41,037 nucleotides of DNA from JAGVPT01 sp964384415 (GCA_964384415.1 CAYLMV010000027.1:1-41037); one strand, 5' to 3'. Shown: positions 33,452 through 40,822, counted from the stretch's first letter. The notes: generated by a model not told the origin, from the sequence alone. Program-made: numbers and translations.

Positions 33452-33577
33452 ATGGGAAAAGGCCAAAACACGAAAAGAGATTCAAAAAAAGAACCGACAA
33501 AAACGATGAAAGAAAAAAAAGCGGCGAAGCGGGATAAGAAGAACGAAAAAGTGAACGGCGTAACGGTTATTCAATAG
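33452..33577 (+). CDS. 41-residue Lys-rich basic protein
   Basis: A small gene running from ATG at 33452 to TAG at 33575-33577. The product is almost entirely polar with many Lys residues: GKGQNTKRDSKKEPTKTMKE, then KKAAKRDKKNEKVNG, then VTVIQ. AGAGGAA at 33438-33444 gives a ribosome site seven bases before the ATG. I recall similar KKEPxKTxKEKKAAK peptides in Bacteroidota, which supports a real gene; codon usage is coherent. It would be disordered and could bind nucleic acid. It is 114 bp before mlaE. Confidence 0.55.
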   Translation: MGKGQNTKRDSKKEPTKTMKEKKAAKRDKKNEKVNGVTVIQ

Positions 33578-33691
33578 TCGGATTCGTCTTTGTCCAACTT
33601 CGGCCCTCCCCGATAGCGGAATTGCGTTAAGTCGGGACGATGCGTAACATCGATTGGCTGAAGTATCATAAATTTTTACACGATCATCACC

Positions 33692-34531
33692 ATGGACACC
33701 ATTGTGCTGCAACCTCCAAAAAAAGACCTTGGTACGGCGATCACGCAGGAAGAGTTTCTGGAAGTCCCTGCCGATTCAATGTTTCGAAGGTTCTTTTTGG
33801 AGGTGACTTCGCTTACACTATTCACCCTCCGCTTCTTCAGAGAGCTATTGAAGCCTCCATACGAGTTCAACGAACTGATGAAGCAATCCTATCTTATCGG
33901 CTACAAGTCTCTTCCCTTAGTGGGGATCACAGCTTTCATCATGGGTCTCGTGCTCACGATCGAGTCAAGACCGACATTGGCAAATTTTGGAGCTGAGTCG
34001 TGGCTGCCCGCGATGGTCGCGATATCGATCATCCGGGAAATGGGACCGGCTATCACGGCATTGATCTTTGCCGGGAAAGTTGGATCTGGCATCGGCGCAG
34101 AGCTCGCGTCCATGAACGTCACAGAACAGATCGATGCGATGCAGGTGTCTGGGACTAATCCCTTTAAATATCTCGTTGTCACCAGGGTGCTCGCCGCGAC
34201 ATTGATGCTTCCGCTGTTGGTAATTTTCTCAGACGCGATCGGCATGATGGGCTCGTTTGTCGGAGTAAACCTTAAGGGAACTACCACCGCTCACTTATTC
34301 TGGTCGCAGGTTTTTCAGACCCTCCAATTTGCAGATCTTATTCCGGCCTTCATCAAGACCTTCTTTTTCGGATTTGCGGTCGGGATTATCGGGAGCTACA
34401 AAGGATTCTATTCGAACAAGGGGACTGAGGGAGTCGGTAAGGCGGCAAATTCGGCCGTTGTCTTTGCGTCGTTGATGGTCTTTATCATTGATATGGTCGC
34501 AGTTCAAATTACAAGCCTGTTTCAAAACTAA
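33692..34531 (+). CDS. mlaE: MlaE-family ABC lipid-transport permease
   Basis: A 279-residue membrane protein of the MlaE/YrbE permease family. An amphipathic N-terminus with FTLRFFRELLKPPYEFNELM is followed by five to six helices. Family hallmarks are visible in GITAFIMGLVLTIESRPTLA, VAISIIREMGPAITALIFAG, GKVGSGIGAELASMNVTEQI and DAMQVSGTNPFKYLVVTRVL. With MlaF and MlaD it moves phospholipids between the inner and outer membranes. The next gene, mlaF, starts 14 bp after its stop. No STAS gene (MlaB) is present in the window, as is common in non-proteobacterial operons. Confidence 0.92.
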   Translation: MDTIVLQPPKKDLGTAITQEEFLEVPADSMFRRFFLEVTSLTLFTLRFFRELLKPPYEFNELMKQSYLIGYKSLPLVGITAFIMGLVLTIESRPTLANFGAESWLPAMVAISIIREMGPAITALIFAGKVGSGIGAELASMNVTEQIDAMQVSGTNPFKYLVVTRVLAATLMLPLLVIFSDAIGMMGSFVGVNLKGTTTAHLFWSQVFQTLQFADLIPAFIKTFFFGFAVGIIGSYKGFYSNKGTEGVGKAANSAVVFASLMVFIIDMVAVQITSLFQN

Positions 34532-34545
34532 ATTGCGTGTTGCCA

Positions 34546-35328
34546 ATGACGACTGTCGCATCTGCTTCATTGAATACCGGGCAACACAACGGTCCAAACG
34601 GCCTTCCCGTTGTGGAGATGGAACATCTCAAGAAATCATTCGGCAGCAATTACGTGTTGCGGGATCTCAGCCTCGTCGTCAAAAAAGGGGAGAACGTCGT
34701 CATCCTTGGACAATCAGGGACCGGTAAATCGGTCCTCATTAAAAGTATCGTTGGATTGGTCGACCTCGATGAAGGGAAGCTTGTCATCCTTGGACAGAAT
34801 ACTGCCGAACTCACAGATACTGAACTGCTCGATTTACGCAAAAAGATAGGATTCCTCTTCCAGAGCGGTGCGCTGTATGATTCCATGACGGTGAGAGAGA
34901 ATCTTGAATTCCCCCTTCGAAGGCAGGTACATTCAATACCGAAAGAAGAAATGGATGCGCTCGTTGCCGAAGCATTGGGCAACGTTGGACTCGCTGACGC
35001 AATTGAGATGAAGCCCTCTGAACTTTCCGGCGGCATGAGGAAAAGACTTGGCTTAGCCCGTACCCTGATTCTGAAACCTGAGATCATGTTGTACGACGAG
35101 CCAACCACCGGTTTGGATCCCATAACATCGAGAGAAATAAGCAACCTCATCCTCGAGGTGCAGCAAAAATACGACACATCGTCCATCATCATCACACACG
35201 ATATCGAGTGCGCAGAACTCACTGCGAATAGGATCATCGTCATGAAAGATGGAACATGCGCAGCCGAAGGTTCATACGCCGAACTGACGAATTCGCCGGA
35301 CGCATGGATACGATCCTTCTTTGAATAG
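34546..35328 (+). CDS. mlaF: MlaF-family ABC lipid-transport ATPase
   Basis: A 260-residue ATPase. Walker A is GQSGTGKSVLIKSIVGL, Q-loop GFLFQSGALYDSMTVRENL, signature LSGGMRKRLGLARTL, Walker B IMLYDEPTTGLDP, and the switch His is in IIITHDIECAEL. The Q-loop form FQSGALYDSMTVxENxxFPL is typical of the MlaF/Ttg2A/MCE-type ATPases. It energises MlaE. ATG at 34546 is chosen; an in-frame GTG three codons upstream is also possible. The N-terminal 20 residues are variable and polar. The MlaD gene follows 29 bp downstream. Confidence 0.93.
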   Translation: MTTVASASLNTGQHNGPNGLPVVEMEHLKKSFGSNYVLRDLSLVVKKGENVVILGQSGTGKSVLIKSIVGLVDLDEGKLVILGQNTAELTDTELLDLRKKIGFLFQSGALYDSMTVRENLEFPLRRQVHSIPKEEMDALVAEALGNVGLADAIEMKPSELSGGMRKRLGLARTLILKPEIMLYDEPTTGLDPITSREISNLILEVQQKYDTSSIIITHDIECAELTANRIIVMKDGTCAAEGSYAELTNSPDAWIRSFFE

Positions 35329-35357
35329 AACATCGGACAAACCATACCAGTAGTCAT

Positions 35358-36095
35358 ATGAAAAAAGAGACAAGCAATAAACTGAGGCTCGGAATATTCA
35401 TTACGCTCGGAATTACGCTCTTCATTCTCGCCATTTATCTTGTTGGAGAGCGTCAGCAATTGTTCAGGAGGACATTTATGGTGAGTGGAGTCTTCAGGGA
35501 TGTTTCAGGGCTTCAGGCCGGGAACAACGTGCGTCTGTCGGGCATCAATGTGGGGACGGTCAATAATATCACCATCATCAGCGATACATCGGTGCGGGTG
35601 GAGATACTGATAGACGAGAGCACCCGCCGGTTCATAAGGAAGGATGCAGTCGCGGGGATCGGATCCGAGGGGCTTATGGGAAACAGAGTCATCATCATCA
35701 ATCCGGGAACCGGAGGGAAGAAAGAAATAGAAAACGATGATACCGTGCAGACGATCCAGCCGACTGACATGGACGCCATTATGGCATCGGTGAGAACTAC
35801 AATTGAAAATACTTCCAATATCACCGGTGCGCTGGCAAAGATTACGAACAGTATTCAATCGGGAAAAGGGACCATTGGAAGGCTTTTAATGGATCAATCC
35901 CTTGCAAAGAATTTTGATTCCTCCATTGTCAATCTCAAACTCGGTTCAGCGGGATTGAAGAATATGATGGATTCCACCAAGAACAATTTCGCGAAGAATT
36001 TTGATACGACGTTTGCCAATCTGAAAGAAGGATCTGCAGGATTCAAGGAAGTGATGGCGAAGGCAAGAAAAAGCTGGCTGCTGTGGGGTTTTTAA
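35358..36095 (+). CDS. mlaD: MlaD-family MCE-domain protein
   Basis: A 245-residue protein anchored by one N-terminal helix (LGIFITLGITLFILAIYLVG). The MCE domain (about 40-130) includes FRDVSGLQAGNNVRLSGINV, GTVNNITI and GIGSEGLMGNRVIIINPG. It forms a hexameric ring that threads lipids out of MlaE. The C-terminal part (about 170-240) contains a repeated ~35-residue unit, LAKNFDSSIVNLKLGSAGLK and FAKNFDTTFANLKEGSAGFK, predicted helical. It ends in KSWLLWGF, a terminal motif I recall from MlaD of Bacteroidota. This suggests a helical tube or coiled tail beyond the ring. Confidence 0.9.
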   Translation: MKKETSNKLRLGIFITLGITLFILAIYLVGERQQLFRRTFMVSGVFRDVSGLQAGNNVRLSGINVGTVNNITIISDTSVRVEILIDESTRRFIRKDAVAGIGSEGLMGNRVIIINPGTGGKKEIENDDTVQTIQPTDMDAIMASVRTTIENTSNITGALAKITNSIQSGKGTIGRLLMDQSLAKNFDSSIVNLKLGSAGLKNMMDSTKNNFAKNFDTTFANLKEGSAGFKEVMAKARKSWLLWGF

Positions 36096-36155
36096 ATTCG
36101 AAGGGTGTTCAACGGCATTGGCGGTTTGGATTAATAGAATTATGGAGGCGCTGTT

Positions 36156-36650
36156 TTGAGACAATCCAGTTTCATCGTTGTTGTATTGTGTTTGTTGTTG
36201 GCCGCGCAGGAATCGCACGCTCAAGCGAGCGGATTCGGAATCGGCTTGAGTACGGGTGAGGCCACGGGCATCAGTGCAAAAGTATGGATGTCCACTGTCA
36301 ATGCGGTTGACTTTGGCGTCGGATGGTCGATTGTGAATGATAAAACCGGGAGCAATCTTGGATTCCACGGCGTCGGAAGCCGGGTTCACAGTCATATGGA
36401 TTATTTGTGGCATCTGTTCGGCGCCATCGACTCACCGGAGCAGTTTCCAATATACTACGGCATCGGCTGGCGGGTGAACAGCGGAGGCGGATATGACCCC
36501 ACTGTGGCATTTCGGGCAGTGCTCGGTGTCGAATGGATTCCGCACACTGCTCCGATTGACGTGTTCTTTGAGCTTACCCCTTCAGTCCAGTTGACCTCCG
36601 CGAACGACGTCGGCGTCAGCGTAGGTTTGGGAGCGCGGTACTACTTTTAA
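36156..36650 (+). CDS. Small outer-membrane beta-barrel-like protein
   Basis: A 164-residue exported protein. A signal peptide (SSFIVVVLCLLLAAQESHAQ) cleaves after AHA or AQA, and alternating hydrophobic strands follow with Gly-rich turns: GFGIGLSTGEATGISAKVWM, AVDFGVGWSIV, HSHMDYLWHLFG, FPIYYGIGWRVNSGG, ending VGVSVGLGARYYF with the C-terminal Phe typical of barrels. The pattern resembles BAPKO_0422-like (DUF3996) outer-membrane barrels. The start is TTG at 36156, because GGAGG (36144-36148) lies seven bases upstream and the signal begins there. It follows mlaD by 60 bp and may share its transcript. Confidence 0.7.
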   Translation: MRQSSFIVVVLCLLLAAQESHAQASGFGIGLSTGEATGISAKVWMSTVNAVDFGVGWSIVNDKTGSNLGFHGVGSRVHSHMDYLWHLFGAIDSPEQFPIYYGIGWRVNSGGGYDPTVAFRAVLGVEWIPHTAPIDVFFELTPSVQLTSANDVGVSVGLGARYYF

Positions 36651-36798
36651 TCCTGCCGCATCCGCGCAACGCCGTTTGACACATATTCAAACGCCTTGCC
36701 ATACCTTCGGAGAGAATACCTCATTGCCGCTGCAATGGACCGATGCATAACATCATCTTCGCCGCACCATTGAACAACACGACCGAATCGGGATCAGA

Positions 36799-37485
36799 AT
36801 GAAACTTTCGCAATTTTTGAATGCGTCTTCGGCCAAACATGGCCGTGCGTTTATGGAGGGGGCGATGGCGTTTGTTGCGCTGGATCGGCCGCTGGACCAG
36901 GTGATCCGACATATGTCCGCCCTCGGTCCGCATCATCCGGGCGAAGCAAGTCCCTGGTCTCATTGCTTTCTCATTGCGGAAGAATTCCACGGTTTGAAGA
37001 CGAAAATACTCGATTGTTCAATTCGTGACAGCCGGAACAGGATACTCTGGGACTCGACATTGGAGGAAGACATTGATGTCTTGGCCAATGGGATTCGGGG
37101 CCGCGAAGGAAGAATCTACAGCGGTCATGTCTCGGATTATGATCATGAAAAAGTCCAGGATTGTGGATTGTATTTTCTTCCGGAGCTCAATGCAATGGAA
37201 CGCCATAAGATCGTAAGGGTTGCCGCCAATCTGCAGAGGAGGGGGTACAGGTATGATCTTCCGGGATTGGTGCGGGAATTGGTGAGACTTCTTATCGGAG
37301 TCACCTGGAAGCCGGGAAAAAGGAGACTGCTTTTCTGCAGCGCCTTCCTCGCAACGGTGTACAGAACCAGTCTCGGGAAGAAATGGGATATCGCGCGGGG
37401 CATCGCTTCTGTCGATATTACGCCGGACGAAATTTGGTACTCGGGAGTCGGAGCACGGGAACAATCATTGCCCGCTCAGAATTGA
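36799..37485 (+). CDS. Permuted NlpC/P60 (YiiX-like) papain-fold protein
   Basis: A 228-residue protein with the order of a circularly permuted papain-fold enzyme: His55 in SPWSHCFLIAEEF comes early and Cys180 in LLFCSAFLATVYR late. The HxxxI and CSxFLxxVY contexts match YiiX/C92 and LRAT-like groups. No signal peptide or membrane anchor is seen. Relatives cleave amide or ester bonds in peptides or lipids. The residue after Cys in the family is usually Ser, as here. Its place after the Mla operon suggests lipid or envelope amidase activity, which is inference. Confidence 0.6.
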   Translation: MKLSQFLNASSAKHGRAFMEGAMAFVALDRPLDQVIRHMSALGPHHPGEASPWSHCFLIAEEFHGLKTKILDCSIRDSRNRILWDSTLEEDIDVLANGIRGREGRIYSGHVSDYDHEKVQDCGLYFLPELNAMERHKIVRVAANLQRRGYRYDLPGLVRELVRLLIGVTWKPGKRRLLFCSAFLATVYRTSLGKKWDIARGIASVDITPDEIWYSGVGAREQSLPAQN

Positions 37486-37560
37486 ATCGTGGCCGTTCTG
37501 TGAACGTCGGTCTCAGTGAGAAGTAGAAAAGGCAGATGCTTAGTCAGTCCCGCGTTCTTT

Positions 37561-37588
37561 TCTCTTCTCTCTTATCTCTTCTCTCTTA
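37561..37588. repeat. Exact 14-bp tandem duplication, TC-rich
   Basis: TCTCTTCTCTCTTA occurs twice in direct succession at 37561-37574 and 37575-37588, embedded in a longer pyrimidine tract. It could vary in copy number by slippage. Confidence 0.9.
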
Positions 37589-37778
37589 AACAAGTGTCTC
37601 CCACGCAATTTTTCCCGACCTCTTTGCTGTTCGTCCACTATAAGACACCTTTCGTATTGAATCGGGCTGCGTCCTCCCAAGCTGTACGGAACAATGGACT
37701 TTGATTTACCTTGCTCTCCGTTACGTAAATCTGGTTGTTTCTTCAATGCAGGTATCAAAAAAAACAGCAAAAAAAAGC

Positions 37779-37807
37779 TTGACAATCATTACACCTTATG
37801 GTATAAT
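37779..37807 (+). promoter_or_regulatory. Consensus sigma-70 promoter for a leaderless transcript
   Basis: TTGACA (37779-37784), a 17-bp spacer and TATAAT (37802-37807) form a perfect consensus pair. Only six bases separate the TATAAT from the ATG of the ArsR-type gene at 37814, so the expected transcription start is the A of the ATG and the mRNA would have no leader. There is also no ribosome site. No obvious palindrome overlaps the -10, so the repressor's operator is not evident. Confidence 0.8.
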
Positions 37808-37813
37808 GTTGTC

Positions 37814-38221
37814 ATGGATCAACTGAGCAATATTTTAACAGCTCTTTCACACCCGACGCGACGAGCCATTATTGGGCGGCTGGCAAAGGGACCTGCTCGA
37901 TTCCTGGAAGTCGCAAAGCCCTTCGACACGGCCCTAAACGCGGTGACGAAGCATCTCAAGCTGCTCGAACGAGCCGGACTCATCGAACGAAGGAAAAATG
38001 GGCGCGAAGTTATCATCTCCTTTCGAGGCGAGCCTCTTCGCGAGGTTGGTGAATTGGTGCACCTGTATGAGCGATTTTGGAATGAACGCCTCGATCAATT
38101 CGAGCAGTATTTTAAGGACAAGAAAGAGAGAAGCCTTCAGCCCCACGTAACTATCAATACAAAACAACCACGTATAAAGGAGAAGAGACATGGCAAATCC
38201 CAAAAAAACGATAGAGTTTAA
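37814..38221 (+). CDS. ArsR-family winged-helix transcriptional regulator
   Basis: A 135-residue regulator. The N-terminal ILTALSHPTRRAIIGRLAKG and the recognition helix in NAVTKHLKLLERAGLIERRK, followed by the wing GREVIISFRGEPL, are typical of ArsR/SmtB-like regulators. There is no CxC metal motif, so it belongs to the group paired with SRPBCC proteins rather than metal sensors. The C-terminal region is basic and ends in KEKRHGKSQKNDRV, where it overlaps the SRPBCC gene by 32 bp. ATG at 37814 is set by the promoter; open frame further upstream contains no domain. It likely autoregulates the operon. Confidence 0.87.
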   Translation: MDQLSNILTALSHPTRRAIIGRLAKGPARFLEVAKPFDTALNAVTKHLKLLERAGLIERRKNGREVIISFRGEPLREVGELVHLYERFWNERLDQFEQYFKDKKERSLQPHVTINTKQPRIKEKRHGKSQKNDRV

Positions 38222-38621
38222 GATTGAGCGGACAATTCCGGCTCCCGCAGGCGAAGTGTTCGACGGGTGGCTGAATCCGAAGATCCCTGGCAATCCCTGG
38301 AACATGGCTGATAAGCTGCTCTTAAATCCCAAAGTAGATGGGTTCTTTTATTGGCTGACTGGTGGAACTCCCCATTACGGAAGGTTTACTGAGGTAGAGC
38401 GACCGGCCCGAATTCAGCATACCTGGATGTCACCCAACACTTTAGGAGAAGAGTCGACGGTGACCGTAACGTTTCAGAAAAAAGGAGAAAGCACCCTGAT
38501 GACTCTCGTGCATTCCGATCTTCCCGATGATGAGAAGGCAAGGTCGCACGAAAAGGGATGGAACTTCTTCTTAGGAAAATTCTCTGAAGGATTTGGAGAT
38601 GCTTCTAAAAAGAAAGAGTAG
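38190..38621 (+). CDS. SRPBCC (AHSA1-like) domain protein
   Basis: A 143-residue START-fold protein of the AHSA1/Activator-of-Hsp90 homology type: KKTIEFKIERTIPAPAGEVF opens the first strand and helix, RPARIQHTWMSP and STVTVTFQKKGESTLMTLVH form the sheet, and HEKGWNFFLGKFSEGF the long C-terminal helix. Such proteins bind hydrophobic ligands. AAAGGAG (38176-38182) lies seven bases upstream of the ATG, inside the ArsR gene. ArsR-SRPBCC pairs are a recurrent arrangement, with the regulator probably controlling its partner. Ligand unknown. Confidence 0.88.
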   Translation: MANPKKTIEFKIERTIPAPAGEVFDGWLNPKIPGNPWNMADKLLLNPKVDGFFYWLTGGTPHYGRFTEVERPARIQHTWMSPNTLGEESTVTVTFQKKGESTLMTLVHSDLPDDEKARSHEKGWNFFLGKFSEGFGDASKKKE

Positions 38622-38686
38622 TTCTGGCTGTTCACATGTCAAGCATGTGTATGGTGTGAACCTGATGACGAATCTGGAGGATGAAA

Positions 38687-39079
38687 ATGCAAGACTCACA
38701 GGCCGTAAAAATAGCGCTGGCCCATATAGACGCTTGGAGTCATCATGACTGGGATAAGACAAAAGAACTGCTCGCACCTAATGTGCACGCTTTGGTAACG
38801 AGTACGATGCCCAATTTCGGCGGCGGCGAAATAACAGGCATCGACAACTACATGGCGCGCAAGGTAAAAGCGGCTCAACTCATAGAGCCTGGCAGCGTTC
38901 AGGTGATCGGAACAATTGGGGATGAAAGTAATGCACTGACCCTGGTCACTTTCAGAATAGGCATGGGGCCCGGCGGGTCAATGGTGACCATGGCGAGATC
39001 ATGTCTCTATTTGCTTGATGAGGGCAAGAAGATCAAAGAGGAACGAGATTCATTCTTCTTACTATCACAACAACTTTAA
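38687..39079 (+). CDS. SnoaL/NTF2-like fold protein
   Basis: A 130-residue small cone-fold protein. The helix QAVKIALAHIDAWSHHDWDK and LLAPNVHALVTST, followed by strands in ALTLVTFRIGMGPGG and SMVTMARSCLYLLD, match the SnoaL-like/NTF2 superfamily. The ATG at 38687 is preferred over the ATG at 38681 because GGAGG ends at 38680, leaving no spacer for the earlier codon and six bases for the later one. Members bind or convert small hydrophobic molecules. Third gene of the ArsR operon. Confidence 0.75.
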   Translation: MQDSQAVKIALAHIDAWSHHDWDKTKELLAPNVHALVTSTMPNFGGGEITGIDNYMARKVKAAQLIEPGSVQVIGTIGDESNALTLVTFRIGMGPGGSMVTMARSCLYLLDEGKKIKEERDSFFLLSQQL

Positions 39080-39104
39080 CAAATGCTTAAGACAAAGAGG
39101 GATC

Positions 39105-39539
39105 ATGGCAAAGGTAATTTTTGGAAATCATTCTTCTGTTATCGTTCCGATGAAAGACCGGGAGAGCATTCGGAAATTCTATTGTGATGTCCTTGGCGGC
39201 ACAATCACGAAAGAGGAGGATGAAAGGGACATCCTACGGCTGGGAGACAACTTCATCTTGTTCCTTTATGGGGATGTTGCTGATGAGAGCGAGTTCTTAC
39301 GAACTGCGCGTTCGATGTGGCTTGAAATCAAATCCGACAATGTGGAGGAAATGGCGCGGAAAATTCTAGATTTCGGTGTCTTGAAGCTTGATATACCGGC
39401 ACCTCACCTTTTCTTTCAAGCCCCGGGGGGGCAATGCTGGCGGCTTGTCGGAATCAATGAAAACCTCTCCTCTGATGAGGGGATAGGAGAAGGCTCGAAC
39501 GTGGAAAAGGTAAAAAAAGCAGTCAAAAGAAAGGAATAG
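39105..39539 (+). CDS. VOC-superfamily (glyoxalase-like) protein
   Basis: A 144-residue protein with vicinal-oxygen-chelate fold features: NHSSVIVPMKDRESIRKFYC and DVLGGTITKEEDERDI at the start, LRLGDNFILFLYG, and SMWLEIKSDNVEEMARKILD leading to APHLFFQAPGGQCWRLVGI. Metal-ligand candidates are His9 and late aromatic or His residues, so enzymatic function is uncertain. ATG at 39105 follows AGAGGG (39096-39101). The Lys-rich tail ends VKKAVKRKE. It closes the ArsR-led set of small ligand-binding proteins. Confidence 0.8.
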   Translation: MAKVIFGNHSSVIVPMKDRESIRKFYCDVLGGTITKEEDERDILRLGDNFILFLYGDVADESEFLRTARSMWLEIKSDNVEEMARKILDFGVLKLDIPAPHLFFQAPGGQCWRLVGINENLSSDEGIGEGSNVEKVKKAVKRKE

Positions 39540-39735
39540 AAAACATTATCAACCAAAATTCTCTATCACGAAGGAAGGTCTTTGATAAGATCGTTGCAAT
39601 TCCTCATTGAATCCAGCAACCACTTGGAACATTCGAATTAAGTAGCGATTGTGTGTCCCCAACGGGAGCCGAGAAAAAGGAACACACACAATGTCTTCAC
39701 TTCTCGAAGTTTCCGAATATCCGTATTGATCCAGT

Positions 39736-39813
39736 ATCGTAATCGCAACTGAAATCGCAATTCGCTTTCGCGATACCACTCAACGAGTTACGAGTGGCAG
39801 TTACGATTACGAT
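39736..39813. other. Three-way-junction palindromic element (78 nt)
   Basis: An outer stem pairs TCGTAATCGCAACTG (39737-39751) with CAGTTACGATTACGA (39798-39812) at 14 of 15 positions, and 39736/39813 adds another pair. Inside are two adjacent hairpins: ATCGC/GCGAT (39754-39774) and CCACTC/GAGTGG (39776-39797). Almost no bases are left unpaired at the junction. The element lies in the 363-bp gene-free stretch 39540-39902. The remainder of that stretch has no gene I can support. It could be a structured RNA or a mobile palindrome; it is not a tRNA (outer stem too long, no T-loop). Confidence 0.7.
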
Positions 39814-39902
39814 TCATTTTAGAGCGTCGTACAAAAATTCAAAAGAGTTTCTTCGTTACCAGAAGACCCGAGCGTAAAATCGTAAGTGCGTAAATTTTAT
39901 TC

Positions 39903-40640
39903 TTACTTCATCAAGATCATTTTTTTCGTCTCACGAAACCCTCCGGCCTGAAGCGCATACAAGTATATGCCGCTTGAGAATCGCGTCGCATCCCACTGCA
40001 TCGAGTACCTTCCCGCGTCTTTCTTCTTGTTTACCAAGACCGCAATTTCCCGGCCGAGTACGTCGTACACCCTCAGGCTCACGTAACTGTTTACTGATAA
40101 CTAATAACTGTCGTCGGGTTGTAGGGGCTGGGATAGTTTTGTAAGAGCGCGAACTCCCTTGGGATGTCAGATCCCGTACCCGCCACGCCGTCGGTTACAC
40201 CGGTTGTGAATCTTGCCGTGGCCGAAAATGGACTCTCCCAGGCGATATCAATCGCACTGACACGCCAATAGTGCAATTGCGCTCGCCCAGAGTGACGAAG
40301 ACAGTTTCAGCGCGGTATCTGCCACCACAGTGTCTCCTTCCAACGATAGGAATAGGTTGTCGTACGCGATCTGAATATGATACGCTGCCGCAAATCGTGA
40401 AGAATGCCAGAGAAAGGTAGTTCTTCGTGGTACATCCGACAGCGATGCGGGAAAGAGAAGCTGTGGAGCGAGCAGCGGTTCATGGAGATAACTAAGGACA
40501 ATGATGTCATCGATGTAGAACCCGACGAATTGTGTGGAGTTGTCGCTTGTGAAGCGGAATCGAACTTGTATCGTTTCGCCAGCATATGCACTGAGGTCCA
40601 TCACCTCTTCCATCCACTCGTATTTGTACCCATTAAGAAC
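39903..40640 (-). pseudogene. Degraded T9SS-secreted protein (Fn3-like domain, sorting tail)
   Basis: Three reading frames join into one ancestral protein. Right to left: DLSAYAGETIQVRFRFTSDN and FVGFYIDDI, a MAM/jelly-roll style domain; LLFPASLSDVPRRTTFLWHS, a fibronectin III-like domain; then a frameshift near 40275 before HYWRVSAIDIA and SPFSATARFTTG; then the linker FALLQNYPSPYNPTTVISYQ. A second shift follows near 40092 and the T9SS sorting tail resumes as VSLRVYDVLGREIAVLVNK, RYSMQWDATRFSSGIYLYAL and KKMILMK, stop at 39905-39903. The frames lack starts of their own. Either a real pseudogene or an assembly or sequencing error near the scaffold end. Confidence 0.75.
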
Positions 40641-40822
40641 CGCCTCACCGGAACCCTCTTCCACGCGAAAGAACTAATCGGACTTGTGGACTTCCGCCCC
40701 GATCTCTTCCCCGGGCTTTAACGCCATAACGACGAGCTGACATTGTTTTGTCGTGTAAAGAACCCTGCGAAAATCAATATTTTTGATTGCGATACCTTGA
40801 TGTCTTACACATATCCTTTCAT
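40636..40822 (-). pseudogene. Cupin fragment with nonsense codon, fused to the T9SS remnant
   Basis: From an ATG at 40822 (AAGGAATTG upstream) the sequence reads MKGYV, stop, DIKVS and, after a shift, KNIDFRRVLYTTKQCQLVVM, ALKPGEEIGAEVHKSD, stop, FFRVEEGSGEAVLNG. This matches the first half of small cupins of the mannose-6-P isomerase type, in which VHxxDQFFRxEEGxGE is conserved, so the TAG is a CAG-to-TAG change. After LNG the frame continues straight into the T9SS fragment (YKYEWMEEVMDLSAYAG) instead of the rest of the cupin. The gene is therefore both inactivated and chimeric. Confidence 0.72.

Larger units (their letters stand above)
37486..37813. other. 328-bp intergenic region upstream of the ArsR operon
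   Basis: It holds a 14-bp exact tandem duplication (37561-37588) in a TC-rich tract and a consensus promoter at its end. Otherwise no open frame with a ribosome site or other recognisable feature is present. Confidence 0.6.

Noticed and set aside
37694..37813. Upstream in-frame extension of the ArsR-type regulator by 40 codons
   Set aside because: The extension would read through the consensus promoter and has no winged-helix sequence; the family start fits ATG 37814.
39549..39779. 76-codon minus-strand frame, considered as a remnant four-helix-bundle (23S IVS-type) protein
   Set aside because: The helix signatures of that family cannot be aligned, its start lies inside the three-way-junction palindrome, and no ribosome site is present.
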